In this document: positions 32,422-43,095 of the stretch, in pieces
Position numbering within the stretch: the stretch's first letter is position 1
How the letters are laid out: each line of letters starts with the position of its first letter
Assembly: GCA_016584305.1 (NCBI GenBank)
Contig: JACEEZ010020601.1
Span: forward strand, 224,641 to 288,640
DNA from: Chionoecetes opilio
Taxonomy: Eukaryota > Arthropoda > Malacostraca > Decapoda > Majidae
Length of the DNA: 64,000 nucleotides
Direction: 5' to 3'
The notes under the pieces: generated by a model
What the model was told of the DNA's origin: nothing
Databases searched by the model: none
What the model saw: the letters and a program-made list of their open reading frames with translations, nothing else
Position numbers and translations under genes: made by a program

Positions 32422-35400
32422 TTAGATCCTGTGGCATTGGTCCAAGGCTTCTGTAGGAAGGTCCTGGGTGTGCTTGAGGATTTTGAAGGCCAAGCCGGAT
32501 CTGGAGAGCCACCAAGATGTCAGGGCTAGCAGTTGGTCTGCGGAGGAGAGTGGATTAGTGATGGAGGAGTGCCGTGCGTGGGAGTGGTTGGCGAGGACAT
32601 TGCAGGAGTAGGTTTTCAGAGGTGTGTCCAGGTATGTTTTGGGCACCAGGGCAGTGAGGGTCCTCATCATGCCCCAGTTTTGTGTAGGTGAGAGTTTAGG
32701 CGGGTGTGGCCGCCCAATCCGGAGTCTGGTGCTGCGGTGTACCAGGGCACGGCTGGGGGATTGGTCCACCAGTGGTGTCGTGTGTCATGTGTCGTCTTCG
32801 TTCGAAGTGAAGTGTACTGTAAGCGTCAGTCAGCTCTGTGTCCAAAAGAAAAAATCCCCAGTGTCGGTTCATGTAGTCCTGCAAGGTTAGTCAGTAAATC
32901 AGTCTGTCTGTGGTCGTCTATGGGAGAGGAAGGGAGTGTGTCCTCCGCTTGCCGCCTGTCGGCCACAGTGGTTGCCACCTACCCAATGTGGAGGGCACCA
33001 CGAAGGTGGATGACATGGCAGAGGAGGATTAGTGAGCAAGAGGTGGTGGATTGAAGCAAAGGGCATGGTGAGTGTGAGGGCGGTGACGTCGGAGAGTTGG
33101 AGGGGCTGTGAGGAGTCGGTGAGATGGTACATGTACAGGAGGGGGCAAACGGTGGTGGCATACTTGATGCCTCCCGAATGGCAAAAGTTCTGCCGTGAGG
33201 ATGAGGCAGCGGGCGGCACCTTCCGGTGGTGGCAAGTGACCTGGCGGGATGAACATGGCCGACTACAGACGGATGGGCTTTGCAGACGGGAAGCCGTCGT
33301 GTAAATGTGGAGGAGTCTCCTGTAGCGGTTTGTAGGAGGGAGTAAAAAAGGTATCTGCCCTGCACTGACAGGCAGCCTTGGACATGTAGTGTGTGAAGGG
33401 ACAGAGAATTAGAGAAGAGAGAGGAAACAAGGCCCGGGGAGAGGGTCTTCTCCAGAGTTCGAAAGGAGGGGGAGGAGTCCGCCGGATAAGAAGCAAAGAA
33501 GGAGAGGGCTCTCTCTTACGAAGGTGTTTGGGCCTTGATACGGATGGGGCCCCCCCATGAAGAGTTCCCTACCGTTTCGAGAGGAGGAGGGGGTGCGAGG
33601 CATGGCCGCTTAGGGTAAGAGGCAAGTTTGGTGTATGTGCGGACAGGAGGTGGAACGTCCCGTGTGGACAGGGAGGAGTAGGGAGGATTCTGCTGAGGGC
33701 TGTGACTGGGAGGACCTGAAGGCCCCCAAAGCTATACGACGCATTATTCTGGTTACATCTAACTGTGAGGAGGAAGGTGAAGCCGCACCATAAACATCAC
33801 ACCTCGTAGTCTAAGCGCTACGGATGTAAGTGTCAATAGAAATGAAGGAGGGTATTCCTGTCCGCACCCCACTTGATGACCCCTGGGCCCCAGGGACTTC
33901 ATTAAGTTAGCCTCTTGAGACACGAGGTCACCAGGTACTGTAATGTGGCGGCCCCAGGTTAGGCGGGGCCATCCACAGTACAAACCAATGACTTTTGTGG
34001 TGGGTTTTGAAGGAAATTGGGGACCCATTAATGGTGACCATTGGGATTTGGGAATAACGCCCTTCGGGTGCAGCACATGTAAGGCTAGACTTTCTGGCGA
34101 CTCACCGTCGTCCTCCAACGGTGGTCATGAGTGGACGGCATCAAGCCCCGTTGAAGAGGGTTTTGAACCTCTCTTCCTGGATACTGGGATCAGCCAATGA
34201 GAGAGATGTCATCAGCATAGTGATGCATGTGTGCATGAGAGCAGGAAAGTCTGAAAGCAAGATGTTACAAGAGGACAGTCCTGCGGGAGAACCCTGTGGG
34301 ACGCCTCTGGTGACCGGCTAAGACCTGGAATGGGTGTCGATCACCATAGAGTACTGGAAGAACAGGAAGATTTAACCGCCATTTGGAGAGCGGAGCCTGC
34401 AAGTCCCAGGCGGGCAGTTTTCAAATGATGGCAATTAGGGAGGAGGTGTCAAAAAAGGCTGCTTGAGGTCATAAAGGCTATTAGCGTGAATTGTTTGTGG
34501 TAAATCCTTCCTGTATGTGGTGCTCCAGCTGGCGAGGGCTCCAGGGTGCCCCGGTGAGGAGACGAAACCGAACATGTTTGATGGAAGAAGTGTTGTGTTT
34601 CCAACCACCATGTCAACACACCTATTTCAACCTACACCGTACTATTTGTTCTACTACCTTACTAAGGTGAGAGAATGCTTAATGGCCTATAGAGGAAGCT
34701 CAGACGGAGCCTTGCCAGCTTAAGAACGAATTGTGATTGGCATGACGCCACACAGAAGGGAACGTCCCCGACAGCCAGCTGACGTTGAGACGTCAGGAGG
34801 AGGCGGGCCAGAGCATCTGGGGAGGCGGCGAAAAACTGCGTTCGGGACGTTGTCTGGTCGCCGCCTTCCAGCGGACAGTGTGTGTAAGGCCGAGGAAGCT
34901 TCCTCGTGGGTTATAGCAGTGATAATTGTTATGGCCGGTGTGTGAGGGGGTACCACAGGCGGGGGTAACGGGTCTGGAGAGCCGGTGTAGTGTGTAATGT
35001 TGGTAGGGGCAGAGGCACTCGACTTTTCGCATCAGTGATGAGTAGGGCACCGTTACTAGTTACACGGGGAAAGGAAGGGGTCTTAGGTGGACCATCTTCC
35101 TGAAAAAGGACCAAGCCCGGGAGACTGAGGAGGCAGAAGGACAGGGAAGCACAAAAGGAGGTCCATCAGGACCGTTTCCTCATCAAGAAAACACGTTGCA
35201 TCGGGCTCCAATAAACGGAAGTCGCCTACGGAGCAAGGGCATGGTTCTTACCACCGCAGTCAAGGCGTGGCGTTTGGCCTGAAAGGGCTGCCCGCACCTT
35301 CCGGGACCAGATGGGACGCCAGAAGAGCGGGAGGGGTGGAAGTATTAAATGAAGTGGTGGACCCCCACGTTCCACCAGGGTGACCGTGAGGTATTTGAAT

Positions 35401-36400
35401 TGTATTCCGATGAAAGGGAGGGTAATGGGAGGGGTAAGTGAATGTTTATTCTGATGAAAGAGTCCGCAGTCTCCTTTGGTGAAGGACCAACGAGTCTGCG
35501 TGAAGGGGAGGTGGTGTGGTACTGAGGGGCAGGAAATTACAACAGGAAGCTGGTCGGTATCCCATGTAGGGCCAGTTGTGACAGGTGGTGATGAGTAGGG
35601 CCATTACCCAGGCAGAGGTCCAAGTGGAGGGTTCCCCGAAACTGGATCATCCTGGTAGGGCGGCCAGGTGGAGTAAGAGAGATAACGACACACTGTCGCC
35701 GAGAATCTCGGAGGGACTGCCCGAGCGGTTTCTTCGGCTCCTGGGAGGGCCGGTTCCCAGAGGTCATGATGGGCATTAACATCACCCTTATTAAAGCTGG
35801 GAGGAAAGCTGAGAGAACCAGTGCTGGAATTCCTGAAGGGTTATATCTAAACATGGATTGCAAATCAAAAGAATCTGAAGGGCCCGATAAAGGTAACAGC
35901 ACCCCAAATGCTCCAGGCCACGCTCCAGGGAAGGATAGTGATAGTGAGAGGGCAGACAGAGAGGAGCGGTGGGACACAGAAGCGGCCGCCTCCTCCCCGA
36001 CGGTCCCTCTGGTCCATCTGTGGAAGCATAGTTGGGAATAGGAGGGGAGAATGCGTCTGTGAGCCAACGTCTCACAGACGCCAACAACTAGAGGAGTGTA
36101 TGATGGAGCGTGGTTTAAAAGACTGGAAGTTCCGGTAGCAGAGACGGGCGTTTCCAGAAGAATGAAGTGGGAGGGGACTTAAAAGGACTCACTGCGTGAG
36201 TGAAGAAAGCAGGTAATGAGGCCTGCATCATCGAATTAGGCTGTCCCTGATGGCTGGACCTGAAATAAGGAGATTAAAAAATTCATGTGCAATGGGGTGC
36301 AATTCCCTTAATGAAGGCTGACCATGCAAAGCCGAAGCATGCGGGCCTGAGAGGAGAAGGGGGAGCTAAGGCTGAAGCACTGCCCAGTGAGGGCAGGGGC
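32422..36400 (-). pseudogene. ORF2 of the Jockey-like LINE: endonuclease, RT, C-terminal domain
   Basis: The endonuclease end is read at 35,537-35,800, with PPGRPTRM and LDLCLGNGP after an EPKKPLGQSLRD segment (typical PTR and LDL motifs). The RT begins near 34,930 with ITHEEASSALHTLSAG and VPNAVFRRLP. It continues with a VFYDL-type box (about 34,470), GVPQGS (34,286-34,305) and an intact YADDISLIG with YADD at 34,208-34,219. The thumb near 34,060-33,800 has SQWSPL, KVIGL, RLTWGRHIT and SQEANLMKSLG. The C-terminus (33,365-32,422) is His/Pro-rich. Frames change repeatedly, so no intact polyprotein exists, yet the catalytic residues survive. Confidence 0.75.
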
Positions 36401-36599
36401 TTTGACTGCTGGATTGGGGCAATGGCGCTGAGGCTGTGACGGCATTGAAGGAACAGGTCGGGGTGGAGGATTAGTGATAAGGGGGTAGGGGGATGTAGTC
36501 ACCCCCATATCCTCCCTATAGGGCCCCTCCGCAAGAACGAGGCCCTGTGCCTATGTTTAAGTTGGGGTATGTTACGGTGCCGGGGGACTGTTGGCGCCT

Positions 36600-37812
36600 T
36601 TGGGGTTTGGAGGAAGGGGACCCACTGATAGTGGGTGGACGGGTGGGGTGGAAGCATCCAGCAGCCAGCCTGGACACATTAACGAGGGGCTCATAGGATG
36701 GCGAGGGGGCAGGCCTTGGGATTAGGCTGACAGGCGGGGTAGGCCTGGAACGCGGACATAGAGGTGGGGCGAGAGGGGAGGACAGCTCCCCGTACAGGGG
36801 GCCCCCTTGGACGGAAGTCCCAGGGTGTGCCCCTCAGCTTCCTCTTCACCACATCCGAGATGGAACAGTGGGGTCATGTTTAAGGAGTTGCACTTTGCAC
36901 CGCCTGAAGGTAGCCGGGCACTGCTTTATAGGTGGGGCCGGTGTCATCAACAAAAAGGCAGTACACCGGCCGGGCCCAGACCCCTCTGCAACATGGAAAC
37001 CACTGCGTTACAGCAGCGGAATCTTCATGGTGCAGGTGGCATTACCATGTGCCAAAAAGGAAGCAAGCGGGTACACCGGAGACAAGGAGTGTGTGGGGGG
37101 CCGGCACCCCGTACAAAACCCGTTATCTAGGGAGACCGGTTCTGGAAGGGGCCCCGAAATTTGACCCTGATGCATGTTGGCCTCCGACACACCGTCCCGG
37201 ACGGGAGTCGGAGTCTAAGGGCACTAACAATTTCTGAAGTGAGACCTCAAGACAGTAAGCCCAGCCAGAATAATAGTCATTTGTCATTTCTGAGAAACAT
37301 TGGAAATTCTCACCCTAACAATGTAGGTTCGTGTCGTCGTCCGATGCAACCCAGCACTTTAAACGACCCCTCCCCCAGCGTGTGACAGACTCTGGGGCTT
37401 TGCAAGTTGTCAAGGTTGGCCCCCCTTCGAACTTGATACCTCTGCCCCCCCCGGTGATGGTTTAGAGTGCTAATACACAATTTCTCTTTTAAAATGGATC
37501 CAAAAACTGCCCTGGACAACTTCCCGAGGTTGTAAATACCTGAGTCCCTCGCTCTGAACTGACGATGATGTGCCGATAGGCTGGGAAGCAGAGGGCAGGC
37601 GGATATCAAAGCAGCAGAATGGTGTGTATATCAGCGCGTGGAGGGGAGGAGGCAGTGATGGAGGCGAAGGAGCGTGCAAGCTTGCAGGTCTTATCAGGCT
37701 GTTGGGTCTCACCAGACGAAGGGGAAGGCGAGCAGGACCTCTTGGGGACAGATGAAGTGGTGTCCATATCCTCGGCAGCCGGCTGGCGGCCGTCGTCGTC
37801 AGGTGGCATCAA
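36600..37812 (-). pseudogene. ORF1 (gag-like) of the Jockey-like LINE
   Basis: Starts at an ATG at 37,812 with MMPPDDDGRQPAAEDMDTTS and a Pro/Ser-rich N-terminus, typical of Jockey-type ORF1. The rest is spread over frames (37,470-37,712, 37,310-37,609 and 37,008-37,190, all minus). A Cys/His segment around 37,030-37,110 could be a decayed CCHC knuckle, but I cannot read a complete one. ORF1 would bind element RNA. Confidence 0.5.
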
Positions 37813-37975
37813 TCACGGGAACAGGGGGACCAGGGCACAGACATAACCGTCACCACACAGCAGAACCAGGCACACTACAACTTAGTGTAGTGTCGTGGTC
37901 GGTGAAGTGATAGTAGCGGTAATACTTTGGTGGAGGAGCTGGAGCACAACGTCTTATCACCACCACGGTAGCTCG

Positions 37976-38290
37976 AAGAGTCTCGAGGGAGGACCACGTG
38001 TTCTCCAAGTCTCGATGTCAACAAACCAGCGCAGAGTTGCCAGATACTCCATTAAATTACCTCAATATATCAAATACACTCAAATACTACCACACATTAA
38101 TATGATTTATTGATTGATTCATGTTATATTACTACTACTACTACTCCTCCACCTACTAGTATACTACTACTACAACTACACCCATTATGCTACTGCTACT
38201 ACTACCTAGTATGACTGAAAGAGAGAGAGAGAAAAACAAAACAGACAGACATACACCGACAGAGACACACACCACTGATCTATATAACAT
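37976..38290. repeat. Dispersed repeat module, copy 3, right part, plus start of zinc-finger flank repeat
   Basis: AGTCTCGATGTCAACAAACC, GATTTATTGATTGATTC, CTACTACTAC, CCTCCACCTACTAGTATACT and ATGACTGAAAGAGAG as at 20,925-21,150 and 15,150-15,240. Diverges after ACAGACAGACATACACCGA. Confidence 0.7.
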
Positions 38291-38449
38291 GGATCGCGGA
38301 AGCCTGGCTCAGCACTGGCTCCAACTGTCCGCCATCTTGTCGTAACCAAAACAAAGCCTTGTTTCTGCGGCTCGCGTTGCTGTCTATCTGGTGTTATCGC
38401 CTCGTCATGCCAAGTTGTGCTTGCTGTCTGGCTGTGTTATCACCTCGTC

Positions 38450-38517
38450 ATGCCAAGCTGTGCTGCTATGTCCTGTACAAACAGACCAGGACCTGGAAGT
38501 GGCAAATCTTTCCACCT
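38450..38517 (+). CDS. Probable THAP-domain first exon (partial gene)
   Basis: ATG CCA AGC TGT starts MPSCAAMSCTNRPGPGSGKS followed by Phe-His, matching the opening of a THAP zinc finger (C2CH): Cys4-x4-Cys9, an Asn-Arg pair and Ser-Phe-His. The exon stops two bases into the next codon at CACCT|GTGAGT, a strong donor. In many THAP genes the first intron falls just after the SFH motif, which supports both the start and the donor. The rest of the domain (Cys, His, AVPTIF box) was not found; a CA-rich tract follows. THAP domains are DNA-binding and occur in host regulators and in P-type transposases. A second ATG with the same local sequence lies 43 bp upstream (38,407) in a small tandem duplication. 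It could be a host gene whose later exons lie beyond the window, or a dead fragment. Confidence 0.5.
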
Positions 38518-38527
38518 GTGAGTAACA

Positions 38528-38755
38528 CCACACACACACACACGCACCCACCACACACACACACACCCACCACACACACCCACACACACACCCACCCACC
38601 ACACACACACACCCACCACACACACACACACGCACCCACCACCCACCACACACACGCACCCACCACACACACACGCACGCACCCACCACACACCCACGCA
38701 CCCACCCACACACCCAGACACCCACACCCACACCACACACACACCCACACCCACT
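38528..38755. repeat. CA/CCCA microsatellite
   Basis: ACACACACACCCACCACACA-type repeats. If the THAP exon is real, this is the start of its intron. Frames rich in Thr/His or Cys/Val are by-products. Confidence 0.9.
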
Positions 38756-38895
38756 CCCCACCCAGCCCATCCACTCTTAATCCATCTACCCACTCCAGTC
38801 ATCCACCTACTAGTTAAAAAAAAATATAGGTGGATAGGTATATTTTTTTTTATAGTTGATAAGATATAAGATATTTTTTTTATACTTGTTACATT

Positions 38896-39172
38896 AGTGG
38901 GAACGGAAGCAGACCGTGCGGTTATGATACAATGATCATATATGATCTTTGTATCATACCGCTACTCAAGTCTAGTGTCGGTTATTGATACAAATGATCA
39001 TATATATCATTGTATCAACCGCACTCAGTCTGCTTCGAAACGACCTGAGTGCGGTTATGATACAAATGATCATAAGCACCTGAGTGCGGTTATGATACAA
39101 TGAGTCATAAAAAATGATCATATATGATCATTTGTATCATAACCGCACTCAGGTCTGTTTCGGTTCCCGCGC
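38896..39172. repeat. Nested palindromes around TGATACAAATGATCATATAT
   Basis: Four or five alternating copies of GTGCGGTTATGATACAAATG and its reverse complement, centred on ATGATCATATATGATCAT. The outer ends are GGGAACGGAAGCAGACC and, reversed, GGGAACCGAAACAGACC. The whole folds into a multi-hairpin element. Confidence 0.75.
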
Positions 39173-39183
39173 TCCTAATAAAC

Positions 39184-39429
39184 GGTGCTTGTTTCTAATG
39201 GAGATAGCTTTATTTTGCGAAGAAAAAAAAAAGGAAAAAAAAGTATACCTTGTGGTTAAGTTAGATTAGGTTTCATTACACCTATAAGTTAGGTTAGGTT
39301 TCATTAAAACCTTTAAGGTTAGGTTAGTTTCATTAAACCTATAAGGTTAGGTTAGGTTTCATTAATATTATTTTTTTTTGGGGGGTGGTGTTGCGCAAAA
39401 TAAAACTATCTCCATTGCAACAAGCACCT
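39184..39429. mobile_element. Small foldback with GGTTAGGTTTCATTAAACCT core
   Basis: Inverted ends GGTGCTTGTTTCTAATGGAG and AGGTGCTTGTTGCAATGGAG, both continuing ATAG(C/T)TTTATTTTGCG. The core has four units containing AGGTTAGGTTTCATTA, again TTAGG-type sequence. Confidence 0.75.
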
Positions 39430-39484
39430 ATTGTAGGCCAAGAAAAAATAGTTGATGTCTCTTAAAACGACCGCGAAACTCGTC

Positions 39485-39640
39485 CATTATTACCAAAAGT
39501 TGTTTCGTAGTCTAAATGAACCATAGTCGTTTCGTACACTCAGCGCAGAGTTGAACTTGACTACTAGAGTTACGAAACGACACCAGGTATGTACGAAAAT
39601 ACTCAAAATCAGTGTACGAAACTAACTACTTTCAATTCAT
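39485..39640. repeat. GTACGAAAC foldback fragment
   Basis: Lacks both outer ends but retains AAGTTGTTTCGTAG, GAACCATAGTCGTTTCGTAC, GAGTTGAACTTGACTACTAG and ACTCAAAATCAGTGTACGAA. Confidence 0.7.
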
Positions 39641-39889
39641 ATACCTATTAAGAAAGGTTTTTTGATTAGGCCAAAGGTTTTGATTAATTTAAACTTCCTG
39701 TAATCCCCGAGTACTTCTATGGACCACTGTGGCTCGCGCCGTACCCGTGGCGGCGGGCGGTACGGGCTAGCGCCGTTTATAGTGGGACGAGAACTGCGCG
39801 TTCGCTCATTAGGTCAGACACACACACACTCGGTGGTTCGCTCATTATGTCTGTACACTGCACTCTTAGCCTCTCGCTTTAACCACATA

Positions 39890-40185
39890 CACCACACCTG
39901 TCACTACACACCTGTACGGCCTCGCACACACCTGTCACTACACACCTGTACGCCTCGCAACAACACCCTGTCACTACACACCTGTACGGCTCGCAAGACA
40001 CCTGTCACTACACACCTGTACGGCTCGCAACACACTGGTCACTACACACCTGTACGGCCTCGCAACACACCTGTCACTATACACCTGTACGGCCTCGCAA
40101 GGCACCCTGTCACTACACACCTGTACGGCCTCGCAACACACCTGTCACTACACACCTGTACGGCCTCGCAACACACCTGTTGTCT
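39890..40185. repeat. ~35-bp minisatellite, about eight copies
   Basis: Unit CACCTGTCACTACACACCTG plus TACGGCCTCGCAACA, with small indels. The 162-codon plus frame across it (39,719-40,207) is a by-product. Confidence 0.9.
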
Positions 40186-40235
40186 GTGTATCACCGTAAA
40201 TAAATGACTTGGAAGGTTCGACGATGCACTAGGTT

Positions 40236-40350
40236 GGAAGTTTAGTAGTAGTAGTAGTAGGTGTTAATAGTAGTTGTAGGTGGTAATAGTAGTAGTAGGT
40301 GGTAATAGTAGTAGTAGTAGTAGGTGTTAATAGTAGTAGTAGTGTAATGC
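40236..40350. repeat. TAG/GTA microsatellite
   Basis: TAGTAGTAGTAGGTGTTAAT-type repeats. Confidence 0.9.
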
Positions 40351-42040
40351 CCATTATTCGGGAGAGATAGTATGAGAATTATTATCATATAATTCCCGAG
40401 TTATGTCTTGTAAGTAGTTTTTTTTTTGTTTCACGGGTGACTCATCGCATTTCTTTCTTTTCCGCCATATTTTCTCATCATTTGTCCGTCCTACACGCCA
40501 TTTTGTTTATCTTCTTTCGTTCCTTCTCCGCCATTTCTTTCCTCTGTCTTCCATTCCCCCCCCCCGACATGCCGTATGCGAGTCAAAATCCGTGGGATAA
40601 TTATTCCGCGATCAGTGATAACTAATGATTTCAAATCTTTTCATCTTTCCCCAGCTATCTGATCAGACCGAGTAACACTCCCAGATTCTTAATGTCTTTC
40701 AAAATAATCCCTATCGTTATCGGTCATGGTCATACATGGACGTGTTAGTAAAGATACGCGCTAAATTGAAAGCCTACCAAATTTCTATGCTACATATTTC
40801 ATACCCTCTCACTCTTGAAAACGCGTTCGGACTGTCGACATTACATATAAAACCACCCTTCTTGGGTATTAGATTAAGTATATTAAATTCTTCTATATCA
40901 AAGTAACAGGTCTGTATTATAGGCAGCCTTGTCTTAGGTAACGAGTTTCATTATTTTATTAGTTAGTTTGTGATTATAAGCTCTTTCATTTGAGGTCACG
41001 TCTAGACCCTTCCAACGATTCCCCTTTTTTTCTGCCTCGGCGGTGTAACGCCGGGACACGCCAGTCCCCGCTCAACCTTCTTGTAGGTAAGTCGCTCCAC
41101 ATTCGCTCCTGTATTCCCCCCCCCCCCCCCTTTTTCCTTGTTATCTATATTTTTCAAATATGAGTAACAATGTTTAGTTTACGCTAACGTAAGGGAGGTC
41201 TACCCATCCTTATAAGTATTATTAACGAGTCCCCGCTAAACCTTCTGTAGGCTTCGACGGAGGAGTCTACATCCATCCTTCCTGTAGGAAGAAGGCTCGC
41301 TCGTGTCCTCTTCAAGCCATATGGTCTTGTGAATACACACCCACCCAGTACTCTCACATTTCTCTCCTATATATATATCTTCCATGTGTAATTATAAATA
41401 TTAAGCGGTATGTTACCTAAGTGTAGGATAATTCATTAATAGGATTCAGTGAGGAGAGTTATGCTCATAAGAGCTTCCTTTCATCACATAGGAAGAGTTT
41501 CCTTGTATCAGGGTGTAAAGTTTTTTCTTACATCCGATTATAGTTTTCCGGTGTTGTATTAACCCTTATATGTTGGATATGATCTCAAGCAAGAGACATA
41601 CTATTTCAGTATGAAAAAATAGAAAGATGTTTGCAACTATAGTTTCTCGTGTTTATTATAAAACCCAGGTGATTATTCTGTGTTAGGACAGTAATTCCCC
41701 ACACTTCCAACAGAGTCAGCCTTACTCGGTATAATTCCACGTATCAATCACGACTACCAAGATAAATCTAATATTAATATTATTCAAACGTGCCCAGGGA
41801 GTAACCCAGTGAACTACTCGCCTGGACTGGTGGCAGCTTCCCCCTTAACTCACCCCCTGTTTCCCTTAACCTAACCCTTACCCCTTCCCCTTAAATACAC
41901 CCCTCTTTTCCCAGTACCCCTCCGCATTTGGAAAACGTGGTCAAACTATAATCACTAGTAAGTCATAAGACAAAAAGGTAAATCTTCCTTTTCAAGTTTT
42001 AATCTAATAAAAAAATAAATAATAAAATTAATATCATTTC
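40351..42040. other. Unassigned sequence
   Basis: Clean AT-rich sequence. Two related short phrases containing CCCCGCT(C/A)AACCTTCT are near 41,070 and 41,230. No coding frame over 62 codons and no known repeat are seen. Confidence 0.4.
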
Positions 42041-43095
42041 AAGAAAGGGTTGACCCAGTTGTAAACTTCCCCCAAAAACAATTTTACCCCAAAATTCGGG
42101 CAACACAGTAGGTGGTAAATGGGGCCTACCCTTTAACTGCCGGGGCAAGCCACCAACCCCCAAGCCCCAACTGCCTGGCCAAAACCCATGTATTTGTTTT
42201 TGGTTTTATTTCAAGATGGCGGCGGGTAAATTTTCAGAAAATTTTGGGGCCCCCCATTGGCAAAGCCCAGATCCCCCGGATCCATTTATAAGGATCAGTG
42301 ACACACACAAAAAAACAGAGAGAGGGGGAAAGGAGAAAAGGGAAGGGAAGGGGGAAATGAGAGAGAGAGAGGGGAAGTAGAGAGAGGGGAGAGGAGAGGA
42401 GAGAGAGAGAGAGAGAGGAAATAGGACTTTTAGGGTTTTCATTTAAACTTGTTTTGGTAGGAGTTAAAAATTTTTCATGGAGACTTTAACGGGTTTATTT
42501 TTTATTGGTGTTTTTGCTGAAATGACCTTCAACAACTTCCCCAAATTAAACGCCCCCCATAAACCACCACCACCCCCCCAACCCCCCATCCCCACCACCA
42601 TCCCCAAAACCAACCACCCATCACCCCTTTAAACCCCACCATATCCCCCCAAATCACCATCATCATCACCATCATAAAACCCACCACCCCCCATCACCAA
42701 CCACCACCATCCCCATCACCCCCAAACCAACCCATCACCACCACCCCCAACCACCACCACATCACCCACCATAAAATCACCACCACCATAAACCATCTTT
42801 CCCCACCACCCCCAAATCATAAACCACCACCCACCACCCATCACCCCCAAACCCCCACCACCACCATCATCATCACCACCATCATCACCATCACTACCAC
42901 CCATCACCCCCATAAACCACCACTCTTCAAAAATTTATAAAAAAACTGCCAACCCCGAGATCAAAAAAAGGGATATACCAAACCCCAAAAACTTGAACAA
43001 AATAACACATTTATTGAAAGTCCACCTGCCTGCCCCCCCCAAAAACTGCTGGGGCCAATTACTCGCTCAAAGAACACGGGGGCCAACGGCTTCCC
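42041..43095. repeat. Zinc-finger 3'-flank repeat, copy e (low-quality consensus)
   Basis: GA tract (42,300-42,420), TTTTTCATGGAGACTTTAAC, GACCTTCAACAACTTCCCC, a CAC/CAT tract (42,560-42,920), AAAACTGCCAACCCCGAGAT, CACATTTATTGAAAGTCCAC and AAACTGCTGGGGCCAATTAC, then an abrupt end at about 43,095. The last part corresponds to the 3' UTR of the zinc-finger gene (16,687-16,775), so a fragment of that gene's tail is present but none of its fingers. Confidence 0.75.

Larger units (their letters stand above)
32342..37975 (-). mobile_element. Near full-length Jockey-like LINE
   Basis: A 5.6-kb insertion in a repeat whose empty sites are seen at 1,045-1,075 and 20,902-20,940. The flanks are imperfect direct repeats, GAGAGGACCACGTTGTGTT (32,323-32,341) and GAGGGAGGACCACGTGTT (37,988-38,005), fitting a target duplication of about 13-18 bp. 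The order from the right is ORF1, endonuclease, reverse transcriptase and C-terminal domain. Many frameshifts are present. No poly(A) or simple-repeat tail is visible at the 3' end (32,342). Confidence 0.85.

Noticed and set aside
32624..37237. Plus-strand frames of 60-116 codons
   Set aside because: Antisense shadows of the minus-strand LINE.
39719..40207. 162-codon Thr/His-rich frame
   Set aside because: Produced by the 35-bp minisatellite, whose unit length happens to keep some frames open.
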